DNA of 63,768 nt. It comes from Alistipes sp. GTDB taxonomy: Bacteria; Bacteroidota; Bacteroidia; Bacteroidales; Rikenellaceae. A program made the translations under genes and the position numbers. This document shows positions 47,737-55,968 of this stretch, piece after piece. The stretch spans positions 1-63,768 of the forward strand of contig JAIDUK010000041.1 of assembly GCA_029060215.1 (NCBI GenBank), given 5' to 3'. The notes beneath the pieces were generated by a model that saw nothing but the letters and a program-made list of their open reading frames with translations, made no database searches and was not told the DNA's origin. Within the stretch, counting starts at the first letter, position 1; each line of letters starts with the position of its first letter.

Positions 47737-47766
47737 TTGTAACATAATTTTAGGGAGGGAAAATTC

Positions 47767-47790
47767 TGCCTACTCTTGAGTTTTTCGGCA
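47767..47790. promoter_or_regulatory. 24-base element upstream of cassette A
   Basis: A 24-base sequence identical to 51909-51932. It has TGCC/GGCA ends and an internal ACTC-TT-GAGT palindrome. 30 bases before the start codon on the minus strand. It may be a regulator site or part of a promoter. Confidence 0.45.
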
Positions 47791-47878
47791 TCAAAAAGGT
47801 GAAATTTTTATTTAGTAAAAATAAGGACAGGCCTTTCTGTTAAACAAAGGATACCTTGTGTCGGCTGGATAGGAATAG

Positions 47879-48217
47879 TCATTTCAGCCGGACTTCGCCG
47901 GTAGTGACCCATCTGTTGCCGGTGACCCGTCTTTTGATCTTGCCGTTTACGTGCACCTCCAGCGTTATCAGCGTATTGGAGTCATCGCAACGAGCATCCA
48001 AAATAACAAGGGTTTCATCTGTTTCGATAGTATTCTCGAAGTGATTCTTTACTACGATATAGTCGGCTCCGGTGTGTGCACCGTATACCCGAATCGGAGT
48101 TTCCGGTGTATTGCTGTCTATTACGAACCGGACCTTGTTCGTGTCGCGGTCTTTGGAGCACGCCGGAGCCAAAAGTACCAAAAGGCACGCTGCAACAATC
48201 CATCTCAGACATTTCAT
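47879..48217 (-). CDS. Hypothetical lipoprotein (112 aa)
   Basis: Lipoprotein signal MKCLRWIVAACLLVLLAPAC followed by SKDRD, an acidic surface-export-like start. One beta-sandwich-like region (VRFVIDSNTPETPIRVYG, TLVILDARCDDSNTLITLEVHVNG). Function unknown. 12 bases after the 151-aa lipoprotein gene, so the two form an operon. Confidence 0.65.
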   Translation of the reverse strand: MKCLRWIVAACLLVLLAPACSKDRDTNKVRFVIDSNTPETPIRVYGAHTGADYIVVKNHFENTIETDETLVILDARCDDSNTLITLEVHVNGKIKRRVTGNRWVTTGEVRLK

Positions 48218-48229
48218 CTTTGCTGTTAA

Positions 48230-48685
48230 CTACTTGATTTCTATCGTCAGTCGGTCCTGCTTGCGGGTATCGGCCGGGCATTCGTCGTAATAGGCATAGT
48301 CGAGTTCCAGCGCGATAGTCTTTCCGGCCGCATCGTGAAAATCAATCGTGAAAGGACGAAATACTTCGCTATTTTCAAAATCGAAAGTCGTGGCAGAAAG
48401 CGAGAAATCCGTACCCTCTATAGCCGTGGAATTCTCTTTATCCACAACAATGCGGGCCGTTTGCCGGGGATGCTGTCCGGCAGCCATCGGGCTGCGCATG
48501 ACATACAGCTGCAAAGCCGATGCGTCGGATGCGGCCGTAATGTGGGTCGTCGCTGAAGCATAGCCGTCGTCCGTAGGAATGCTCTCTACGAAACACATCA
48601 TGTCTTGATAACGGGTTTGGTGTTCGTCCTTGTCGCATGCCGCAAAGGCGAACGCCGCCATAATGGCGAATAATAGTTTTTTCAT
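48230..48685 (-). CDS. Hypothetical lipoprotein (151 aa), Calx-beta-like
   Basis: Lipoprotein signal MKKLLFAIMAAFAFAAC, then DKDEHQ (surface-export-like). The rest looks like one immunoglobulin/Calx-beta-type domain, with VDKENSTAIEGTDFSLSATTF close to the Calx-beta motif, and resembles DUF4843-type lipoproteins. The ATG at 48685 was chosen for the signal peptide. First gene of a two-gene operon; possible adhesin or glycan-binding part. Confidence 0.65.
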   Translation of the reverse strand: MKKLLFAIMAAFAFAACDKDEHQTRYQDMMCFVESIPTDDGYASATTHITAASDASALQLYVMRSPMAAGQHPRQTARIVVDKENSTAIEGTDFSLSATTFDFENSEVFRPFTIDFHDAAGKTIALELDYAYYDECPADTRKQDRLTIEIK

Positions 48686-48705
48686 TTTGTGGTAGTATTC
48701 ATTCA

Positions 48706-48736
48706 ACAGATTCGGAAAAATTTGTTCCGAATCTGT
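48706..48736. repeat. Perfect inverted repeat between lipoprotein and barrel genes
   Basis: 12-bp stem (48706-48717 with 48725-48736), 7-base loop. No T-run follows on the minus strand. It could be a weak terminator of the OMP gene or a 5' leader structure of the next gene. Confidence 0.5.
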
Positions 48737-48831
48737 CCGCTTGTTTTATTGTTTCCAAAAGGTAACGTTGAAAGAACCGTTGTCATTTTGTAACAGGACA
48801 ATCAGATAGCTCTTTCCGTCCGTACGGGTAG

Positions 48832-49473
48832 TTAAAAATTCCAACCGACGGTCGTGAAAAATAATCCTGTTTTCAATCTCATTCCAATCGGTATTTTTTC
48901 TCCGTATTGATATTTTAATGTTCTAACACCGATATTGCTCAATCCCCAATCATAGCCGATTGCAAAATAGATGTGCCTCCAAGAGATGCCTCCACCCAGT
49001 CGGGCTCCCCAATCGGAGCGTACCAATCGTTTTTTTTCGTATTTCCCTAACCAAGAAACAGAACCGTACTTATCTCTTAGTTCCCCTTTCATACAGTAAC
49101 CATAATAGAATCCGATAAAGGGAATAAATTCAATTTGCTTGCAATGAATATGATAGTTGCATAAAATGGGTAACTCCAAATACCATAAGTTCAGTTTTGT
49201 CGTAACTCCGTCATAGGTTTTAGCACCGCCTTTTGTTTGCAGATAAACACCGGTTTCCACACCCCAATTATGATGCGGGCGATATTCGTAAGACATTCCA
49301 GCATGAAGTCGGATAATCGCTTCGTCAAAATGAGGTTTACCCCATGACGATGCCGCACCTATACCTGCCCGAATGCCTATATTGTGCTTCTGGCAGAGGT
49401 CCTGTCCATGTGTATAATAGCCAAAACATACTGTGTATAGTAAAAACAAGGGAAAAAACCTAATCAGCATCAT
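48832..49473 (-). CDS. Small outer membrane beta-barrel protein (213 aa)
   Basis: A signal peptide ends near YYTHGQD. Porin-like barrel (OMP_b-brl_2 type): IGIRAGIGAASSW, NWGVETGVYLQTKG and IYFAIGYDWGLSN, closing with Phe at the C-terminus. It is AT-richer than the core genes by eye. 11 bases after the C10-like gene, in the same operon. The barrel may anchor or export its lipoprotein neighbours. Confidence 0.75.
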   Translation of the reverse strand: MMLIRFFPLFLLYTVCFGYYTHGQDLCQKHNIGIRAGIGAASSWGKPHFDEAIIRLHAGMSYEYRPHHNWGVETGVYLQTKGGAKTYDGVTTKLNLWYLELPILCNYHIHCKQIEFIPFIGFYYGYCMKGELRDKYGSVSWLGKYEKKRLVRSDWGARLGGGISWRHIYFAIGYDWGLSNIGVRTLKYQYGEKIPIGMRLKTGLFFTTVGWNF

Positions 49474-49484
49474 ACTTGTCCTAT

Positions 49485-50810
49485 TTATTTCCGTTTAAGT
49501 TTATAAAAATAATTATTGCCTGTATTGATTGCATCATATAAAACCCATTTATCGTTTGAATGAGCAATAGGAGAAACATTATGGAAGTAGTCCATATAAT
49601 AATATTTCACAATTGTTTTGTACTTGATTCCCAGAAAATATTTTTTCGTAGTAACTTTAGTTTTAAGTTCTGCAACTCCATCCAAAATGATGGATGATTC
49701 AATCTGACTGTTTCTATTGGCGAAAAAGATAATAGGATTGTACGTATTTAAATGGGATTTGAGACCATCAAAGCCAGCTTGGTCAGGATAATAACGTTCG
49801 CAAACACTTTTTACAAGTCCATAGTTGTTCATTATTGTCGGTATAGTTGACGATGTATGGGACCAAAGTATCTCTGTTCCGGAAGTAAAGGAACATGTTC
49901 CGCCTAATTCATAGTGCAATTGTTTGAGAAAACGAGTAAGCGGTGTACTTGTTCTTTCAGTTTGAACATTGGGTATTGAACTCCAAAAAGTGCTATTAGG
50001 CAAATTCAGGTGGTCCAATGCCAAGGCAAAGCATATTGTAAAATCACTTAACCATGCAGGACCTGTTCCTCCTCCTTCCGTTAATACGCCGCCGAAATAA
50101 CTATTCGGCATATCGTAGCAATAAGGTATAAACTTAGTCCATTGGCGATTTTTGCGACCTAACAACGGATAAATGGTAGGATAATTTTTTTGATAGGTTC
50201 GTCTTGAAATCGACCCTCCGCCTCGCGTAGCAACGCTTGCATTTTGGTTATCAATGGCTGCAGAATCGGTGGCGAGGATTTTGTCCGCGAAGAATTCTAT
50301 ATCAACAACTGTCGTCGTGTCCGATTCTTCGGTAATGCCTTCTGCCAATTCATCCCATATGGAAGGTTCGTCTTCTGGCAATGTTTCGAGTGCACATTCG
50401 TAATTCTCGACCAGCCGATTGAATTCGGCTTTTTCTTGGGCGGACAATCGGTCGTAATGGAATTCTCCTTCAGTATTAAACGTTAGTATAGGATACGCTC
50501 GATGATCTGTAGTTAAAACAATATAACCTTTGTCGTTTGGGAAATTGGCAATCCATAGGATTTGTCCATTATCTGTTTGGACTTGCTCCATAAGGAGATT
50601 GGACATATCAGTACGCGTTAGTCCTTTGTTTTGCGCCAAACTTTTATAGAACATCCGAGACATTTTTTCGGCCGTACTCCTTTGTATGGAAGTTTGTACT
50701 ACTTCTGTAGGATTGTCCATGTCCGGAATCACAAAGATTTCGTCCTGCTTTTGACAAGCGGTCGATAAACCAAGCAAAAATACACTGAAAGATAAAATAA
50801 AGCTTTTCAT
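49485..50810 (-). CDS. C10-peptidase-like lipoprotein, probably catalytically dead
   Basis: 441 residues. Lipoprotein signal MKSFILSFSVFLLGLSTAC followed by QKQDE, a strong Bacteroidetes surface-export signal. Residues about 60-130 look like the Spi/propeptide-like domain (IANFPNDKGYIVLTTDHRAYPIL). The streptopain-like (C10) part follows; the catalytic Cys is plausible in FTICFALALDHL. Where active enzymes have a His before a hydrophobic-DG segment, this protein reads IESSIILDG, so the catalytic His seems replaced. That alignment is by eye. AT-rich. In an operon with the 351-aa lipoprotein and a barrel protein. Confidence 0.6.
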   Translation of the reverse strand: MKSFILSFSVFLLGLSTACQKQDEIFVIPDMDNPTEVVQTSIQRSTAEKMSRMFYKSLAQNKGLTRTDMSNLLMEQVQTDNGQILWIANFPNDKGYIVLTTDHRAYPILTFNTEGEFHYDRLSAQEKAEFNRLVENYECALETLPEDEPSIWDELAEGITEESDTTTVVDIEFFADKILATDSAAIDNQNASVATRGGGSISRRTYQKNYPTIYPLLGRKNRQWTKFIPYCYDMPNSYFGGVLTEGGGTGPAWLSDFTICFALALDHLNLPNSTFWSSIPNVQTERTSTPLTRFLKQLHYELGGTCSFTSGTEILWSHTSSTIPTIMNNYGLVKSVCERYYPDQAGFDGLKSHLNTYNPIIFFANRNSQIESSIILDGVAELKTKVTTKKYFLGIKYKTIVKYYYMDYFHNVSPIAHSNDKWVLYDAINTGNNYFYKLKRK

Positions 50811-50825
50811 ATTTTTTAAGATTTA

Positions 50826-51881
50826 TTATTGCAACGGAGCATAACCGCATAAATCACCATGGTTGACAACCAAACCTCTGTCGCCCATTCCCCGGCAGAA
50901 TGCTTTGAATCTCATCGTAAGTAGTTCGGGCATATAGGGATTCTTCCTGTTATGATATATTTCCGGCAGATCAAAATTTACATAAAAATTTTTAACCTCT
51001 TTGCTGGATTTATATGAAGCGTCGTCGCCGTATTTATAATAACTTGATTTCCAATAATCTTCAGGATGAACGACAGACCCATTAGCCGTCGGTATCGCAT
51101 ATCTGAATACAAGATTATTTAACGATAATAAAGTTTTATAGTTTCTCCAGTTGCCTGTAAACCAAGATTTTTTATACCCAGACAAATGAAATTGGAGTTT
51201 ATAGTTCACATCATATACATTTACTCCATTTTGTTGTCCGGAAACCGTATAATATGTAAATACTTGAGCTTGTACAGCTATTTTTCTATCCGAAGTATTG
51301 AAAGTCCTGTTGATGTAAATGTCTGTATTGGAATTGCGGGTTATATTTTGGCGTTGCGCATACACAAGTAGTTCGCAGTTGGATGATCCGCTTCTGGTCT
51401 TATCCAAAGAATGTACTTCCAAATGAGTTGGCATTACCTTATATCGAGTGTTCCCGATAAAATAAACACCATCAATATTCGCGACCATAGCATAACCCAA
51501 AGCGTCAACTGCAGGATATATGGTTCCTGTTTTATCATCAATACTCAGATATTGTCGATTGTGTTCTATGATTTGGTGGTATTGATTTTCCGATTCGCTT
51601 AATTCCAATTGGTCATATATATCGTCTACATGATGAGCCAATGAATAAAATCCATATTGTGTTTCAAATGTATAGAGATATTCCTTTTCGTTAGCATTAG
51701 AAACAAGTCTCTCAATGGTTTGATAAAAAACATTATTATTTGCAAAATGCAGGGTTCCGTCGATGCAGACGATTTCGGAGGATTCCGCATTTTGGGGTGT
51801 TTCCGTCGTCGCAATCTCTTTTTCGCAGGCGCAGGCCATAATGGCGGCCGCTGCCAGCAAAACAGATTTTGTGAATTTCAT
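50826..51881 (-). CDS. Hypothetical lipoprotein (351 aa), cassette B
   Basis: Lipoprotein signal MKFTKSVLLAAAAIMACAC, then EKEIATTE (acidic, surface-export-like). The N-terminal part LHFANNNVFYQTIERL resembles the same region of the 500-aa lipoprotein; the middle is beta-rich with many Asn/Tyr. No family recognised. AT-rich. First gene of cassette B, with the C10-like protein 15 bases downstream and the barrel next. Preceded by the 24-base element also found before cassette A. Confidence 0.65.
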   Translation of the reverse strand: MKFTKSVLLAAAAIMACACEKEIATTETPQNAESSEIVCIDGTLHFANNNVFYQTIERLVSNANEKEYLYTFETQYGFYSLAHHVDDIYDQLELSESENQYHQIIEHNRQYLSIDDKTGTIYPAVDALGYAMVANIDGVYFIGNTRYKVMPTHLEVHSLDKTRSGSSNCELLVYAQRQNITRNSNTDIYINRTFNTSDRKIAVQAQVFTYYTVSGQQNGVNVYDVNYKLQFHLSGYKKSWFTGNWRNYKTLLSLNNLVFRYAIPTANGSVVHPEDYWKSSYYKYGDDASYKSSKEVKNFYVNFDLPEIYHNRKNPYMPELLTMRFKAFCRGMGDRGLVVNHGDLCGYAPLQ

Positions 51882-51908
51882 GAAACTTGTTGATTATAAA
51901 TAGGATTA

Positions 51909-51932
51909 TGCCTACTCTTGAGTTTTTCGGCA
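51909..51932. promoter_or_regulatory. 24-base element upstream of cassette B
   Basis: Identical to 47767-47790. 27 bases before the start codon of the 351-aa lipoprotein on the minus strand. It immediately follows the stop of the DUF3244 gene. Confidence 0.45.
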
Positions 51933-51942
51933 ACCACTGTGC

Positions 51943-52347
51943 TTATAAGGTAAAGTTCCCCGAATAGGTGCGCCCGAAGTCGTCTTCGAGCAAAATAGCA
52001 TAGTTGCCGGCATCGCCCGAAAGCGCTGTGCGGCAGCTGCCCGGGGTGGAGGAACACACATCGAAGAACAATTCTCCGGTCGACGTATTAACTACCGTAA
52101 CGGTCACGCCGCCCATCTCCTCGAAAAACTGGAACGACAACGATTCGCCGGCCGCTTCGTACATGCACTCAATGGCAGTTCGCTCCGGCATGCGGGGACG
52201 GGGCGGTAACAATCGATCTGTTCTTAGAGAAATATGTTGATTTTCTTTTTGGGATGGTTTTTCTTCATGGGCTGTCGCGGTCAAAGCGACAGAAACAAAA
52301 CCCAAGGTCAAAAGCAGAAAAACGGTTCGGAAAAAAGCAGTTTTCAT
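51943..52347 (-). CDS. DUF3244-family secreted protein
   Basis: 134 residues. A signal peptide ends near VALTATAHE. The mature domain matches the DUF3244 pattern: LLPPRPRMPERTAIECMYE, VTVTVVNTSTGELFFDV and LSGDAGNYAILLEDDFGRTYSGNFTL, an immunoglobulin-like beta sandwich. These proteins are abundant, small and secreted in Bacteroidales; function unknown. Own promoter box (TAATTTTG). Confidence 0.75.
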   Translation of the reverse strand: MKTAFFRTVFLLLTLGFVSVALTATAHEEKPSQKENQHISLRTDRLLPPRPRMPERTAIECMYEAAGESLSFQFFEEMGGVTVTVVNTSTGELFFDVCSSTPGSCRTALSGDAGNYAILLEDDFGRTYSGNFTL

Positions 52348-52378
52348 AATGTTAGGATACAGATTAGAATTTCTGTTG

Positions 52379-52386
52379 CAAAATTA
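52379..52386 (-). promoter_or_regulatory. -7 promoter box for the DUF3244 gene
   Basis: TAATTTTG on the minus strand, 31 bases before the ATG at 52347. Confidence 0.55.
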
Positions 52387-52405
52387 CCTCTGCGAAGTGT
52401 ATGCA

Positions 52406-52442
52406 ACAAAAAATCGCCTTGTAAAAACATTACAAGACGATT
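52406..52442 (-). terminator. Terminator of the TPR/HTH regulator gene
   Basis: A 12-bp stem with one C-A mismatch (52412-52424 with 52430-52442), a 5-base loop and a T-run on the minus strand. The rest of 52443-52582 contains no gene. Confidence 0.7.
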
Positions 52443-52582
52443 CGATAAACAGCTGATTATCTGATGAATATGCGTTTGCGGCAGCGTGAAATCATTACAC
52501 GCGCATAAGTACGTGTGTATCAAAAACATACAAACACATGCAAACAACGCATGCAGACAAGTTTCTGAAATGCAGCCGTTTG

Positions 52583-54259
52583 CTACATCAGGCGCACGAA
52601 CAAATCTTTGGACGGAGCATCGGACCGGGCGATTTTGGCTTTCAGACGCGATTTCTTGACTGCCGTATAGTTGATGCTGCCGCCCGTGAAAACGCTGATG
52701 ACCTGAAGCGAAAAACCGGCATAGACATAGCGCAGCAAATCCAGTTCGGCTTCCTTGAGTTCGGGCAGTTCGGCGCGGATTTTTTGCATGATATTGTCGT
52801 GGCAGGTGTCGACCACGCGCTCGATTTCCCGCCTGCCGTCGGTCCCCGAAGCGTAGGTTTCGAGCAGCGCCCTTACCTTATTATATATGGCCCGCTGTTC
52901 GTTGGCGCCTTTGCGCTCGTAGTAAGTCGCCGCAAGTTCGTTGATCTCGGCAAAACGCTCCTTGACGAGCTGCTGCAATTCCTCGGTTTCCGAGCGGTGC
53001 TGCGCTTCTAGTTTCATCAGCAGCATTTTGTTGGTATTGCGGATTTCATCGAGCGCCGACAGGTGTTCCGCTACGGTCAGCTGCCGCCGCCGATAATTGA
53101 TGTAGGCCACGAATCCGGCGAACGAAACCACCACGACGGCCAGTGCGAGCATCAAATAGAAATTCAGCCGCATGCCGTGCAGACGTCGCTGTGCAATCCG
53201 TTTTTCCTTGTCTGCAAAATCCCGATGGACATTGGCATACGGCTGTTTTACCGCAATACGCATCAAAGAATCTTGCAAAAATGCTTCATTCCGATATTCT
53301 TCTGCCGCCTTCCGATAATCGCCCGTTCGATAATGGACCTGTGCGGCTACTCCGTTCAAAAAAACTCGTGAGGGAGAATCGGAAACTATGGCGGCTTGAG
53401 CCCGATGCAAGTAATAGCGGGCGCTGTCAAGTCTGCCTGCGGACAGATGGGCCAAAGTCATGATGACACGTTCCCGGTCCGACCAATCGCGATGCAGCCG
53501 GTGCCGTATTTGCCACAACAGGGCGCAAGCATCGTCAGGCATGCCTTGAGCGATCCGGGTATGGGCCAAATCGCCAAGCGTAAATTGTGTCATGGCGGTG
53601 TCGCGCTCAACTTCGACAAGTCGCAGCGACTGCGCATAATAGGTATAGGCGCTGTCGTACTGCTTCATATCGAAATAGGCCGAACCTATGTCCGACAAGG
53701 CATAGCCGCAATGGTGGTTTTTGCCCGCCTGCCGGAAATTTTCGCAGGCCAGCCGGGCATATTCCAGCGTGGTGGCATAGTTGTACTGCGTTTCGTAGAT
53801 TTCGCAGATACGCTGGTAGAGCAGCCCCAGCAGATAGGGATCGCCGAGGTGCCGCCCCTTCTCCTCGATGCGCAGGAAGTGGACCAGCGCCCGCGAATCC
53901 TCGCCGCGGTTGTGGAGAATCTGGCCGTAGTAGAACTCCGACAGGAAGCGGCGGCGCAGTTCCTTGGGCCGACGGCGGTAGTAGCTGCGGGCGATGCGGA
54001 TCAGCGAATCGTTTTCCGCAAGGATATAGTTTTTGTCCTGCGCCATGGTGTAGAGCAGCGCATATTCGGCCCGCGTCCGGCGGCGCGAAATATCGTCCGG
54101 AGCGATCGCTTCGAGGATCCGCAGTGCGCTGTCGGGGGCTTCGCACAGGCATTGTTCGGCCCGCAGCAAGTCGGCTTCGACCCGGGCATTCGAGCGGCAC
54201 GACACCGCCGCCGCACAGAGGATCAGTATGAATGACAGTCGTTTCGTCGGGTTCAGCAT
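52583..54259 (-). CDS. TPR membrane protein with C-terminal HTH
   Basis: 558 residues. N-terminal signal (MLNPTKRLSFILILCAAAVSC), possibly a lipoprotein. TPR-like helical repeats (about 30-340; ALLYTMAQDKNYILAEND, SDIGSAYFDMKQYDSAYTYYAQSL). One membrane helix (FYLMLALAVVVVSFAGFVAYI). A coiled coil follows, then a C-terminal helix-turn-helix-like end (LLRYVYAGFSLQVISVFTGGS), the architecture of Bacteroidetes membrane-bound regulators with an external TPR sensor. The ATG at 54259 was chosen for the signal peptide; upstream ATGs exist. May regulate the adjacent DUF3244/lipoprotein region, an inference from position only. Confidence 0.8.
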   Translation of the reverse strand: MLNPTKRLSFILILCAAAVSCRSNARVEADLLRAEQCLCEAPDSALRILEAIAPDDISRRRTRAEYALLYTMAQDKNYILAENDSLIRIARSYYRRRPKELRRRFLSEFYYGQILHNRGEDSRALVHFLRIEEKGRHLGDPYLLGLLYQRICEIYETQYNYATTLEYARLACENFRQAGKNHHCGYALSDIGSAYFDMKQYDSAYTYYAQSLRLVEVERDTAMTQFTLGDLAHTRIAQGMPDDACALLWQIRHRLHRDWSDRERVIMTLAHLSAGRLDSARYYLHRAQAAIVSDSPSRVFLNGVAAQVHYRTGDYRKAAEEYRNEAFLQDSLMRIAVKQPYANVHRDFADKEKRIAQRRLHGMRLNFYLMLALAVVVVSFAGFVAYINYRRRQLTVAEHLSALDEIRNTNKMLLMKLEAQHRSETEELQQLVKERFAEINELAATYYERKGANEQRAIYNKVRALLETYASGTDGRREIERVVDTCHDNIMQKIRAELPELKEAELDLLRYVYAGFSLQVISVFTGGSINYTAVKKSRLKAKIARSDAPSKDLFVRLM

Positions 54260-54376
54260 AAAAGTCCGTCGCAGATTTCGCATGACGAATTTAGACATTT
54301 TCGACGAAATTTTCAATAGTCCGAGGTTCCGTATCTCCGCAGATGCCTTGCCGCCGCAGGGACATCGCCGCACCGG

Positions 54377-54462
54377 AAAACAAAAAACCTTACATATCAT
54401 CGATACATAAGGTTTTTTGCTTCGTATTGCCCTCTTTTTCAAAGGCACTTTGAGCGGAAAAC
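54377..54462 (-). repeat. Inverted repeat arm 2: displaced tRNA-Gly 3' end and terminator
   Basis: Reverse-complement near-copy of 40861-40948. The core shared with the intact tRNA is GTTTTCCGCTC (54452-54462); to its right the tRNA body is replaced by unrelated sequence. This is the expected scar of an element inserted into the 3' end of a minus-strand tRNA-Gly gene. Terminator stem 54382-54416 still complete. Confidence 0.8.
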
Positions 54463-54716
54463 AAGATTGCCGTAGCATCCGGATGCAAATTAAAGCTAAC
54501 AAACTGGCTGTTTGTTATATATACGCATTTGCGCCGTATTCTGCAAACGGTCGGTTGAGCACTTTAAAGCATCGAAACGCAGGAGTTCGGTTAACAAATC
54601 GTTAACGGCGATTCGGCAGCCGAAGAATCGGACAGTTAGCCCGACTTGTTATCGCAATGTATTCTTATTCACTGTTTTGCGTAATTCTTCGTATTGATTC
54701 TGAACTCATAACCAGT

Positions 54717-54724
54717 TAACTTTG
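54717..54724 (+). promoter_or_regulatory. -7 promoter box for the integrase gene
   Basis: TAACTTTG, 17 bases before the ATG; it overlaps the third GTTAAC hexamer, so the integrase could repress its own promoter. Confidence 0.55.
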
Positions 54725-54741
54725 TAACCTGTAAAACTGTT

Positions 54742-55968
54742 ATGAGAAGAAGTACATTCAAAATCCTGTTCTATGTGAACAAACAGCGCATGAAAAAGGG
54801 GCGTATTCCCGTTTACGCTCGTCTGACGGTGAACGGTCGAAGCACGTTCGTCAACTGCCGTGTAACCCTGCCGCCCGCCTTGTGGGATTCCAAAGCCAAC
54901 AAAGCCGCAGGCAAAAGCCACGAGGCGCAGACGGTCAACCGTAAGTTGGAGCATATCCGCACTCAAATCGAGCGGCATTACCAGCGCATCTCCGACCGCG
55001 ACGCCTACGTTACGGCCGAGCGCGTAAAGCTGGCTTACCTCGGCATGGGCGAAGAGTATGAAACGCTGTTGGAAGTATTCGACAAGTTCAACCGCGACTT
55101 CAAACAGCACGTCGGCGTAGACCGTGCCCAATCCACCTACCGCAAATACGACAACGTGCGCAAGCGGCTGGCGGAGTTTCTTCACGAGAAACTGCATCGC
55201 GAGGATATTCCGTTGAAAGAGTTGACAGAGACTTTCATTACCGATTACGGCCTCTACCTGCGCAGCGAGAAGGGGCTGACGCCCTCGTGCGTCTGCATCT
55301 ACACCAAGCCGTTGAAGATGATCGTCACGAAAGCGCACAACGCAGGCATGATCGCCCGCAACCCGTTCGCCGACTATCATCCGAAGAAGACGACCAAAGA
55401 ACGCGGCTACTTGATCGAATCCGAGTTGCAGGCGTTTATGAATCATAAGTTCGCATTCGAGGGCTACGGCAAGGTGCGGGACATGTTCGTTTTCTCCTGT
55501 TTCACGGGCATGGCCCATGCCGACGTCAAGGGACTGACGCAGGAGATGATTCAACGCTCGTTCGACGGCGATCTATGGATCGTCAAGCGGAGGCAGAAAA
55601 CCGACACGCCGTTCAAAATCAAGCTGTGCGGCATTACCAAACGCATCATCGACCGTTACAAACGTGAAGTTTCGGGAACGAACCTCGTGCTGCCCGTTCC
55701 CGACATCGCCTATTGCAACAGGGTATTGAAGAAAATCGCGGCGGAAGTCGGCATCGACAAGACGATAACCTATCATATGGCCCGCCACACGTTCGCCACG
55801 ACCAACGCGCTGGCGCAAGGCATCCGCATCGAAGTGGTCAGTCGGATGCTGGGGCATACGAACATCAAGACGACCCAGATATACGCTAAAGTAACGGACG
55901 ACATGCTGGCCAAAGGCTTCGACGAAATGGCCGACATTTATTCCGCAAAATACAACCTTGCACAATGA
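54742..55968 (+). CDS. Tyrosine recombinase/integrase
   Basis: 408 residues. Arm-binding and SAM-like domains (1-210) precede the catalytic domain (about 215-400). Catalytic residues: Lys in RRQKTDTPF, HMARHTFATT (His-x-x-Arg), GHTNIKTT (His) and the nucleophile Tyr in QIYAKV. The usual first Arg is not visible: the box reads FSCFTGMAHADVKGL, as in many Bacteroides integrases of the IntDOT type. Drives integration at the tRNA-Gly 3' end next to it. Own promoter. Confidence 0.93.
   Translation: MRRSTFKILFYVNKQRMKKGRIPVYARLTVNGRSTFVNCRVTLPPALWDSKANKAAGKSHEAQTVNRKLEHIRTQIERHYQRISDRDAYVTAERVKLAYLGMGEEYETLLEVFDKFNRDFKQHVGVDRAQSTYRKYDNVRKRLAEFLHEKLHREDIPLKELTETFITDYGLYLRSEKGLTPSCVCIYTKPLKMIVTKAHNAGMIARNPFADYHPKKTTKERGYLIESELQAFMNHKFAFEGYGKVRDMFVFSCFTGMAHADVKGLTQEMIQRSFDGDLWIVKRRQKTDTPFKIKLCGITKRIIDRYKREVSGTNLVLPVPDIAYCNRVLKKIAAEVGIDKTITYHMARHTFATTNALAQGIRIEVVSRMLGHTNIKTTQIYAKVTDDMLAKGFDEMADIYSAKYNLAQ

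Larger units (their letters stand above)
54260..54741. other. Left junction of the mobile element
   Basis: 482 bases without a protein gene. They contain the leader of the TPR gene, the inverted tRNA-Gly 3' fragment and terminator (54377-54462), and the first 280 bases of the element. The latter hold three GTTAAC hexamers (54590, 54601, 54715), an inverted repeat at 54609-54630 and the integrase promoter. Confidence 0.65.

Noticed and set aside
54260..54502. Upstream extension of the TPR regulator gene to 54502
   Set aside because: The extension translates the terminator repeat and tRNA fragment; the signal peptide starts at 54259.
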